14,527 nt of DNA. Origin: Victivallaceae bacterium. GTDB lineage: Bacteria; Verrucomicrobiota; Lentisphaeria; Victivallales; Victivallaceae. Of the stretch, positions 5,950 to 12,015 are shown piece after piece. Below the pieces are notes generated by a model, which saw nothing but the letters and a program-made list of their open reading frames with translations, did no database searches and had not been told where the DNA came from. The position numbers were made by a program, and so were the translations under genes. Location: positions 9,412-23,938 of the forward strand of contig JAQVVK010000006.1 of the NCBI GenBank assembly GCA_028698975.1, in the 5' to 3' direction. The first letter of the stretch is position 1. Every line of letters starts with the position of its first letter.

Positions 5950-7550
5950 GGCTTCAACCATCCTTTAGCCGCAAAGAGCTTGTCAAACTCCTCTTTAATC
6001 GGCGCAAACTGTTTTTGTGACCACTGGCTCAACCCGTAAAGTTTTCCGGCGCGCAACGCCTCAACTTGCGCGACGAGTTGAAAGTCTCCCGACTTGCTCG
6101 CCATATACTGCGCGAACGCGCGAGCAAAAAGCTCCTCATCCGTTACAAGATAGCGCGCGTGTTTGTTATCGGTTTCTTTCGTGCTCTTGAAACTCCCGCC
6201 GCTATCAAGTTTTGTCGTCAAGACAAACTTTCTGCCAATGAGATTTTTGATCCCGCGCACGCAACCGGAATTTTTTATCGTCTCCATGAGGGGCGCAAGC
6301 TCCTCGTGATTCTGGCGCGTGCCCAAACCGTGAAAGCCTTTCCCAAAAAATTCATGGTCAATCAAATGTCCAAACTCATGCGACATTGTCAACTCGGGGT
6401 GACTACCCAAAACCGAAACCTCAATATGATTCCAAGCGAACGCTCCGAGGGTGCTCGTTTCGTGCGTCGCCAAGACGGGAAGCTCGGGAAGTTTTGGAAA
6501 CGCGAGCGTCGAGTCAACAACCCGGAGAGAAGAGCGGACACTCGCGGCGAGCGTATGCGGCAAGCCTACCGTTGAGATTTTTTCAACGGCGGCGGGCGCT
6601 TTGGTTTTCTCCGGCTTTTGAGTTTTTGGATCTTCAGCGATGGAGATTGTTGTCTTGGTCGGTATCGTCTCGCCGTTGAGCCATTGCCAGACGGTGACGC
6701 CGCCCGCGTCGGTGCTCTTTGCAAACTCCTCGAACATTGCAAACACGTCGGGCGCGCTCGCGTATTGATCCCGGAGCATGTCAAGCGAGAGGCGGAGGTC
6801 GGCGGGGTTCCAGTAGTAAGCGCCCTCTTTCATTGTCGCGCGCGGGGCGCGGCAATCGAAAATTTGCGGCATGGTCTCCCCGGGCATGGCGCGGAGGAGC
6901 GTGCCGTTTTCCTCAAGCTTGCGGAGTCGCGCGCCCTCGACGACGAGCGCCTCCTCCGGGAGTCGCTTGGAGTCTCTCGCTTTCGCTTTCGTCAACTCGT
7001 CGGCAGAGACGCCGACGACGGAGCAACGGCAACCCCAATTCCACGGCGGGAAGTGATCCGACCAAAACGGAGAGTTGCAAGGGAGAATCAAACCGTTGAG
7101 GGCAACATGCTCCGGCCTAACGCGGTCGTCGCCCGCCGTGAGATATTTCCACGCCGGGAAAACGTCGCGGTTTTCGTCGAGCGAGGCATAAGAAACGGCT
7201 TGGTAACTTTGAAACCCATGAGTGCGGATTAACAACTCGGCGCGGGCCTCGGCGTGCTTGACTTGCTCGGCGCGCTCCTCGTTGCTCGCGAACGGGTCAA
7301 CGAGAAACGGCGACACGTCGCGCGTGATTCCTTTTTTGATCTCCTGCCAGTCTCCCCCGGCGGGAAGCTCTTTGATCCTGTCGAGCACGCGGCGAACCGT
7401 CTCCAAGCTTTGCACGCCGGAGATACAGATTGCGCGGGCGCGAAGCTCGGGCAAGAGCCGCTCAAACGCGGAGCGCGAGAGCGCCTTTTTATTTGCCAAG
7501 AATTTAAGCGCCTCCTCGGCGGGCGTGGGCGTCAAAAGATAGTTGCTCAT
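5946..7550 (-). CDS. MuF-like head morphogenesis protein fused to HExxH metallopeptidase-like domain
   Basis: 534 residues, longer than a plain MuF domain requires. Residues about 40-180 carry the MuF/SPP1 gp7 minor head protein signature: KYLTAGDDRVRPEHVALNG followed by PPWNWGCRCSV, with conserved His, Asp and Cys residues. A linker rich in Lys/Pro/Thr follows at about 295-325. The C-terminal domain (about 330-534) contains a strand (LGAFAWNHIEVSV) and then HEFGHLIDHEFFG at 391-403, an HExxH zinc-peptidase motif. A helix with DEELFARAFAQYM at 471-483 could supply the third, glutamate ligand, as in gluzincins. MuF proteins bind the portal and enter heads, and MuF domains are known in other phages to carry C-terminal toxin or enzyme domains. 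The ATG at 7550 overlaps the upstream gene as ATGA. Head role is confident; peptidase activity is inferred from motif. Confidence 0.88.
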   Translation of the reverse strand: MSNYLLTPTPAEEALKFLANKKALSRSAFERLLPELRARAICISGVQSLETVRRVLDRIKELPAGGDWQEIKKGITRDVSPFLVDPFASNEERAEQVKHAEARAELLIRTHGFQSYQAVSYASLDENRDVFPAWKYLTAGDDRVRPEHVALNGLILPCNSPFWSDHFPPWNWGCRCSVVGVSADELTKAKARDSKRLPEEALVVEGARLRKLEENGTLLRAMPGETMPQIFDCRAPRATMKEGAYYWNPADLRLSLDMLRDQYASAPDVFAMFEEFAKSTDAGGVTVWQWLNGETIPTKTTISIAEDPKTQKPEKTKAPAAVEKISTVGLPHTLAASVRSSLRVVDSTLAFPKLPELPVLATHETSTLGAFAWNHIEVSVLGSHPELTMSHEFGHLIDHEFFGKGFHGLGTRQNHEELAPLMETIKNSGCVRGIKNLIGRKFVLTTKLDSGGSFKSTKETDNKHARYLVTDEELFARAFAQYMASKSGDFQLVAQVEALRAGKLYGLSQWSQKQFAPIKEEFDKLFAAKGWLKP

Positions 7551-8302
7551 ACTTCTCTTTGCTCCGGTTTGACAAAGGGGAGGTCAAGGGCGGAGAAAAT
7601 CTCCTCCTCCGTCGAGCCGCAAACGTGATTGCCGGCGCAATAAAGCCCGGAGTTCAAAATCCAACGATAGCCTTTTTCCAAGGCGCGCTTGGCGAGGTAA
7701 ACGTTGTGCGCCTTTGATCCGGTGCGGTGAAGCAAAACGCTCCCCCAAGTGCAAGGAGTCTTTCGGAACATGTCGCCGCTTGAGGCGCGGGCAAAATAAA
7801 AGTCGAGTTGCACGCCGTTTGACATTTCCACAATCAACACTTCCGAGCCGTCGCCCTTGTTTGATCCGTCGGCTTTCTTTGCGAGCGTGCACCGTTGCAT
7901 CACGCGGTCGTGAAATGCGGCGGCGTCTTTCGGTATCACGACGAAATCCAAGTCGCCCCAAAACGGGCGACGACGGCGGCCCGATCCGGCAAGCTCAATC
8001 CGGGCCGAGAGCGGGGCCAGCTCGTTAAGAATACGCGTGGCGATTACGAGGCCGCGCTCAAGCGCGATAGCCGGCGCGGGAGAGGGCGCGCGCCCGGCGG
8101 TCGTTTGCGCGCGGTCGGAGGTTGCCGGCCTCCGGTCGTTTGTCGCCGGGGTCGAGCACGTCGGGCCGAGAAAACAATTTTCCGGCGCGTCGGTCGAGGC
8201 CGGCCCGGTGACAGGCTCGGGCCCGTCAACAATCGCGCCGAGGCGGGCGTTGAGTTGGTCAAGCGCGGAGTCGCTTGCCGCGCGCTCCGGGGTTGTCGTC
8301 AC
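7547..8302 (-). CDS. DNA polymerase X family nucleotidyltransferase (compact)
   Basis: 251 residues. Residues 1-75 are a low-complexity Pro/Thr/Ala stretch. The rest matches the Pol X palm and thumb. A helix (ALERGLVIATRILNEL) leads into AGSGRRRRPFWGDLDFVV (GS at 106-107, catalytic pair D117/D119). The third carboxylate is D167 in VQLDFYF. Next come LHRTGSKAHNVYLAKRALEKG (TGS 194-196, N200), the counterpart of Pol beta's YFTGSxxFN, and the closing TEEEIFSALDLPFVKPEQRE. No lyase/8-kDa or HhH domain is apparent. Pol X enzymes fill short gaps in DNA; a template-independent or other nucleotidyltransferase activity is possible. The start is GTG 8302 (GTGA overlap with the previous gene; AAGGAGG at 8310-8316). 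It sits where terminase and portal genes are expected. Confidence 0.85.
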   Translation of the reverse strand: MTTTPERAASDSALDQLNARLGAIVDGPEPVTGPASTDAPENCFLGPTCSTPATNDRRPATSDRAQTTAGRAPSPAPAIALERGLVIATRILNELAPLSARIELAGSGRRRRPFWGDLDFVVIPKDAAAFHDRVMQRCTLAKKADGSNKGDGSEVLIVEMSNGVQLDFYFARASSGDMFRKTPCTWGSVLLHRTGSKAHNVYLAKRALEKGYRWILNSGLYCAGNHVCGSTEEEIFSALDLPFVKPEQREV

Positions 8303-9015
8303 TTCGCGGCCTCCTTGTTTTGGCAGAGTGCCCGGCCCTCGGCGACGAGCGCGGCAAAGCGCGCGTCAAAATAGTTTTGCTCGGAGGCGCGCGCGTCTCG
8401 CTCAACTTTCGCCGAGGCGCGGCGCGAGGCCGGCGGAGACGCCGCGAGAGAAAACCGGCGCTTTGCAAACTTGGCAAATCCTTGGTTGTAGGCGGCGTAG
8501 ATTTCCGCGACCGTCGCGGGCCGGCGGAGCGCGCGAGCGAGACGCTTGCCGAGGTCGGCGAAATACTCCGCCGCATATTCGCGATTGATAGCCGGCACGC
8601 TCGCGAACGCGAACGGATAGCAACGCGCGCCCCGGGCGGCGCGCAACTTGTTCACGTCGGCCCAAGCGCCGGCTTGCATCATGCAATGCCCTACCGATCT
8701 CCCGGCGTCGGAGCTGGCGACTTGTCCGCCGCGAGACTCTTGCCGGGCGATGGCAGAGACGACGAAAGACAAAGGCCGATTGACGGGCACGGCGGGCACC
8801 TCGGCGGCGCGACTATTTGAGGAGACCAAAACGAGGCTTGCGAGGGTGAAAAGTATTGCCCGGCAACAATCTGATAGCTCTCTAAAGTTGTTTTGCCGCC
8901 CCTCGCCGGGCCCTACGAGCTGCAAAGGCATTTTTTCCGGTGAGATATGACCCCCCCGGCAAAAATCGGCGTATAAAAGGCCGACTCTTTTCAACGTGAC
9001 GGTTGCGGGTTTCAT
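8299..9015 (-). CDS. Lytic transglycosylase-like (SLT) peptidoglycan-degrading protein
   Basis: 238 residues. A hydrophobic segment at about 52-65 (RAILFTLASLVLV) followed by NSRAA looks like an export signal or anchor. The catalytic domain (about 80-190) shows the SLT motifs: SAIARQESRGG with likely catalytic E93, GHCMMQ at 109-114 in place of GLMQ, and EIYAAYNQG at 171-179. The C-terminal 45 residues are Ala/Arg-rich. It would cleave glycan strands for host lysis or cell entry. The start at ATG 9015 is supported by AGGAGG eight bases upstream. This puts some 50 residues before the hydrophobic segment, unusually long for a signal peptide; ATG 8931 would shorten this but has a weaker ribosome site. 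The gene overlaps the PolX gene as GTGA. Confidence 0.82.
   Translation of the reverse strand: MKPATVTLKRVGLLYADFCRGGHISPEKMPLQLVGPGEGRQNNFRELSDCCRAILFTLASLVLVSSNSRAAEVPAVPVNRPLSFVVSAIARQESRGGQVASSDAGRSVGHCMMQAGAWADVNKLRAARGARCYPFAFASVPAINREYAAEYFADLGKRLARALRRPATVAEIYAAYNQGFAKFAKRRFSLAASPPASRRASAKVERDARASEQNYFDARFAALVAEGRALCQNKEAAK
8310..8316 (-). promoter_or_regulatory. Ribosome binding site AAGGAGG for the PolX gene
   Basis: A near-consensus Shine-Dalgarno sequence seven bases before the GTG at 8302. It decides the start despite the non-ATG codon and lies inside the end of the transglycosylase gene. Confidence 0.8.
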
Positions 9016-9023
9016 GCTCCGGG

Positions 9024-9029
9024 CCTCCT
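9024..9029 (-). promoter_or_regulatory. Ribosome binding site AGGAGG for the transglycosylase gene
   Basis: A consensus Shine-Dalgarno sequence eight bases before ATG 9015. It supports the longer N-terminus of the transglycosylase-like protein over the internal ATG at 8931. Confidence 0.8.
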
Positions 9030-9033
9030 GTTT

Positions 9034-9435
9034 TTAGTCGCAAGCCTCAATATATCGGCGGCGCTTTTCGGGTGTCCAAAACTCGGGGTCGGTGCACGCC
9101 TCAAGGTGCTTCTCCAACGATTCGAGATTTATCTCGAAGCAACACGGCGACGGCTGGCGCGATTCCACAAACTGAGCGAGCGCGAGACGGCGCAAAACGG
9201 AGTAGGAAATTTTCAACCCCAACTCTTGCGGCAAGTGAAGCGTCAAGCGCGCCCACACTCCGAGCACCTTGACGACGGGCCGGTAGTCGCCGCCGCCGAC
9301 GGGTTGCAAGCGGGCGACGGCGACACGGGGCACGGTGACAACCGGGAGCGGAGCGGTTGTCACGCCCGGCGCAACTTCGATAGTCTCGCCGGTTCCGAAA
9401 ACTTTTACGCGGGCGGGTTTATTGTGTGGCGTCAT
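9034..9435 (-). CDS. Conserved-looking early phage protein of unknown function
   Basis: 133 residues starting MTPHNKPARVKVFGTGE. The first half is Val/Pro-rich and beta-like. The second half is helical and reads YSVLRRLALAQFVESRQPSP, then LESLEKHLEACTDPEFWTP, then RRRYIEACD. That arrangement (a helix, a turn, then residues like SLxxHLxxxxDPEFW) looks like a small HTH or excisionase-type DNA-binding region, but I am not certain. I chose ATG 9435 over a start at 9510, because the longer version overlaps the end of the upstream gene by 68 bases while 9435 has an AAGG site and begins eight bases after that gene's stop. Confidence 0.7.
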   Translation of the reverse strand: MTPHNKPARVKVFGTGETIEVAPGVTTAPLPVVTVPRVAVARLQPVGGGDYRPVVKVLGVWARLTLHLPQELGLKISYSVLRRLALAQFVESRQPSPCCFEINLESLEKHLEACTDPEFWTPEKRRRYIEACD

Positions 9436-9442
9436 GGTGTTC

Positions 9443-9817
9443 TTAGCCTTGGATTGCGGCGAGGTGCATTTGCTCGGCGGCGCGGATTGCGTCGAGCTTT
9501 TGCTTTTCAAAATGCGCGCGGGCCTCGTCGTCGGTCGCGGCGCGATACATCCCGCCCGCCCCGTAAACCTTCACAAGCGGTTTTGTCTCTTCAGAAGAGG
9601 CGAGCCAGTTAGGATCACACAAGACAACAAACCCGAGTTGATAAAGCTCCGTTGTGCGCGGTCGAAAAGTAAGAATCGAAATGGCGCTCCTGAGCGCGAC
9701 CTCCGCCGTTGTGCCGGGGCCGTAGGCTCGCCACGCTTTAAGCACGCGCTGGCGGTCGGCGTTAATCCGGTTTTTGAGCGACTCGAAAGTTTCGTTGCGG
9801 TAGTCAATGGCTTTCAT
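9443..9817 (-). CDS. Putative winged-helix DNA-binding protein
   Basis: 124 residues. The stretch RVLKAWRAYGPGTTAEVALR followed by SILTFRPRTTELYQLGFV matches the winged-helix pattern in which G-P-x-T-T begins the HTH and RPRTTEL is the recognition helix before the wing. A long helix (EEARAHFEKQ-type, Ala-rich) follows at the C-terminus. In transposable phages such proteins between the transposition and lysis genes may regulate middle or late transcription; that role is inferred. ATG 9817 is two bases after the upstream stop. A TTG at 9823 would give a TTGA overlap like others in this operon and cannot be excluded. No clear ribosome site is visible. Confidence 0.7.
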   Translation of the reverse strand: MKAIDYRNETFESLKNRINADRQRVLKAWRAYGPGTTAEVALRSAISILTFRPRTTELYQLGFVVLCDPNWLASSEETKPLVKVYGAGGMYRAATDDEARAHFEKQKLDAIRAAEQMHLAAIQG

Positions 9818-9819
9818 AT

Positions 9820-10449
9820 TCAAAACGGTGTGAGCGGAGTTTCAATTTCGGAGTTGGCGGCGGCGGCGGCGTGCACGGCAAAACTCTCCTCGTCAATAAG
9901 CACGGCGGCGGAGTTGCCTTTGATTGTCTTGGCACTCTTGCGGCGGTTGCGGACAGTAAAGACGAGGTGCCAGAGTTGCTTTGCGTTGGCCTCGTCAAGG
10001 GAGCATCTATATTGACGCTTGCAGATTGCGGCGGGGTAACTCATGGCGAGGCCGCGCTCCTCGCAAGCCTCCTCAAGTTTGAAACGCGCTTGCCGGGCCG
10101 GCTCTGTTTGTTGGTGTAAGAGGAGGTTGAGCGCGTTGCCGCTATCGCCGAGGAGGTTTAAAAAATGCGCCTTGAGCGGTAGAAAATCCATCTGCGACGA
10201 GGCCCGGAGCGACGCCTTGCCGCACGCCTTGACTTGCTCCGCTCTCCGCCAAGTTTCCAAACCCGCCGCCGTGAAGCGCTCGCCGGTCTCGGCGCAATGC
10301 TTCTCGAACGCTTCGCGCGCGAGAATCATGAGCCGCGCCTTTTGCTCACGCGTGAGCGGGCCGTTAGGCGACGGCAACGCGCGCGACGACCTCGACGACG
10401 AAAGCGCCGAGCGGAGCGAGTTGGAAACTTGGGCGGAGAGCGAGGTCAT
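9820..10449 (-). CDS. Early-region protein of unknown function
   Basis: 209 residues. It has a Ser-rich N-terminus (about 1-30), then a helical region LTREQKARLMILAREAFEKH with GLETWRRAEQVKACGKASLR and FLPLKAHFLNLLGD. The C-terminal region is basic (KRQYRC, VFTVRNRRKSAKTIKG). Three cysteines occur at scattered positions. The arrangement of Trp-Arg and the phrase LKAHFLNLLG recalls small conserved proteins in the early operons of transposable phages, but I cannot name a family. ATG at 10449 overlaps the upstream stop as ATGA. A DNA-binding or host-modifying role is possible. Confidence 0.7.
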   Translation of the reverse strand: MTSLSAQVSNSLRSALSSSRSSRALPSPNGPLTREQKARLMILAREAFEKHCAETGERFTAAGLETWRRAEQVKACGKASLRASSQMDFLPLKAHFLNLLGDSGNALNLLLHQQTEPARQARFKLEEACEERGLAMSYPAAICKRQYRCSLDEANAKQLWHLVFTVRNRRKSAKTIKGNSAAVLIDEESFAVHAAAAANSEIETPLTPF

Positions 10450-10925
10450 TTTCCGGCCCCGTCTTTCTCCGCCGAGCGGTCAACGGTCTCAAACGCGACG
10501 CGGGGCGAGGAGTCGCTCTCGCATTTTTTGATGATGCTATCGGCAACGCGCTTGTTGAACAACTCGCGCACCTTGTCGCGGAACTTCTCAACCGGGGCGT
10601 AGAGCAGCACGGGCGTGAAGAGGTCGTCTTTACTCTCGCGAAGCGTGTCCATTATCTTCGCGCCGTCTTTCGTCTCCGGGTTAATCGCGGCCTTGAGCGT
10701 GCGCGCGGGGAACATCACGCAAGCGGCGCTCCCGTCGTCGGCCTCAAAGGTCAACGAGTGCCCGCCGCCCTCGGTCGGGAGCAAGTCGTCGGGCCGATCT
10801 TGCGCCGCCTCTATCAACTCGCGCTTTATGGCGTTGAGGTTTTTCTCCGCCGCCTTGAGGACGCGCTCGTGAAAAATGCCAGCGGCAACAAGAGCGCTGA
10901 TCTCTGCGGGTGTCTTTTGTTTCAT
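10446..10925 (-). CDS. Early-region protein of unknown function
   Basis: 159 residues, acidic overall. It begins with a helical part (SALVAAGIFHERVLKAAEKN), has a beta-like middle (GGHSLTFEADDGSAACVMFP) and ends with helices rich in charged residues (VEKFRDKVRELFNKRVADSI). No catalytic motif is recognised. It is the first gene after the MuB-like ATPase, with a 45-base gap and only a weak ribosome site (AGGA about 14 bases upstream). In Mu this area holds Gam and other semi-essential early genes. It does not obviously resemble Gam. Confidence 0.7.
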   Translation of the reverse strand: MKQKTPAEISALVAAGIFHERVLKAAEKNLNAIKRELIEAAQDRPDDLLPTEGGGHSLTFEADDGSAACVMFPARTLKAAINPETKDGAKIMDTLRESKDDLFTPVLLYAPVEKFRDKVRELFNKRVADSIIKKCESDSSPRVAFETVDRSAEKDGAGK

Positions 10926-10970
10926 GGTGATCTTTCAGTCCTGGGGTTTTTTTGGTTTCAACTCGTGGCG

Positions 10971-11981
10971 TTACTCGGTGACGATCTGAACGGTTGCGGA
11001 GTGTTGGCGCGCAAGGTTGCGCGTCTCGTTGACGACGGCGGCAACGTCAATCTCCGTGCCGTCAACCTCGGCGGCAATGCGCGCAGTCTCGACGGCGTCG
11101 GCGAGGAGGCGGAGGTTGCCTTTCTTGGCGAGGATAGGCGCGAGGGTTTTGCTCGCGCTCGCGACCCCGGCGGAGAGGCCGCCGACCTCGCGCAAGAATA
11201 CGGCGACGGTTTCGGCGTCAACGCCGGTCTCGTAGTCGTCAAAAACCGGCTTGAGAGTCCGCCCGAGGAGTTGTTGCGCCTCGTCGTGCGCGTCGTCGTT
11301 GGCAGTAATCAACCGCCGCCATGCTGTCGGGTAAACGAGGAGAAACAAACGCACGCGCGTTGCGTCAATCAACGCCTTGCACATTTTCAAAAGCTCAACG
11401 CCGCCCTCGTGCGCGTCGTCAATAAATATCGTGATGGGATTTGCCTTGAGCACCTCGACGACGTTGTTAAACGTGGCGGCCTTGGTCTTGGCTTCTTGCG
11501 CGCCGACGGCGCGCGCGAAAGCGAGCGCGAGTTGCAAACCGGAGTCGCGCCACGTCGGGAAAATCTGTAAATAGCCGGCCTCGTCGGGTGACTCGTTGAC
11601 AATGGTGCGCGCGCTCACGGTTTTTCCAACTCCCGTGACCCCCGGCATGATAACGCAACGGCGGTCTGTCCTTTGCCCTTGCAACATCTGGTAAAGCTCG
11701 CGCATCGCGACGAGCACGGGCATTTTTTCCGAAACGGTCTCGGTGCTCGTGCCGCCGTCAAGCTCGGCAACAAAGGCGCTGAGCTTTCCCTCCCAACGGT
11801 CGGGCTTGAGGGCGGAGAGGTCGCCGGCCTTGAGGCGGTCGGCCCAAGTGCGGACGCTCCCGAGGTGGCGTTGATAGCGGGAAACAAAAGCGTTATCGGA
11901 AAGCCCGAGGCTCTGTTGATGCTTCGCAATTCTCTCGACGAGCGTTTTGATCCGGTCGGTTGTTGTGTTTGCGGTAGTCAT
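10971..11981 (-). CDS. MuB-like transposition target-selection ATPase
   Basis: 336 residues from ATG 11981. The N-terminus (about 15-50) is an HTH-type domain (LGLSDNAFVSRYQRHLGSVR). An AAA+ core follows with Walker A GVTGVGKT at 114-121, Walker B ITIFIDDA at about 183-190, and a later FLLVYPTAW strand. The C-terminal region is helical (LRLLADAVETARIAAEVDG). MuB-type proteins bind target DNA as ATP-dependent filaments, stimulate the transposase and give target immunity. The frame stays open upstream to 12236, but that part overlaps the transposase gene and lacks a good ribosome site. ATG 11981 has AAAGGA about ten bases ahead. It follows the transposase gene by 34 bases, as in Mu. Confidence 0.92.
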   Translation of the reverse strand: MTTANTTTDRIKTLVERIAKHQQSLGLSDNAFVSRYQRHLGSVRTWADRLKAGDLSALKPDRWEGKLSAFVAELDGGTSTETVSEKMPVLVAMRELYQMLQGQRTDRRCVIMPGVTGVGKTVSARTIVNESPDEAGYLQIFPTWRDSGLQLALAFARAVGAQEAKTKAATFNNVVEVLKANPITIFIDDAHEGGVELLKMCKALIDATRVRLFLLVYPTAWRRLITANDDAHDEAQQLLGRTLKPVFDDYETGVDAETVAVFLREVGGLSAGVASASKTLAPILAKKGNLRLLADAVETARIAAEVDGTEIDVAAVVNETRNLARQHSATVQIVTE

Positions 11982-12015
11982 GGTAGCGATTTCCTTTGGT
12001 TGTTGTTTCGGTCGT

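Noticed and set aside
8965..9000. Possible promoter (TTGAAA followed by TATACG on the minus strand)
   Set aside because: The spacer is only about 13 bases and the site lies inside the coding start of the lysis gene.
9436..9510. Longer start for the gene at 9034-9435
   Set aside because: It would overlap the preceding gene by 68 bases, is low-complexity, and the ATG at 9435 has an acceptable ribosome site just after the upstream stop.
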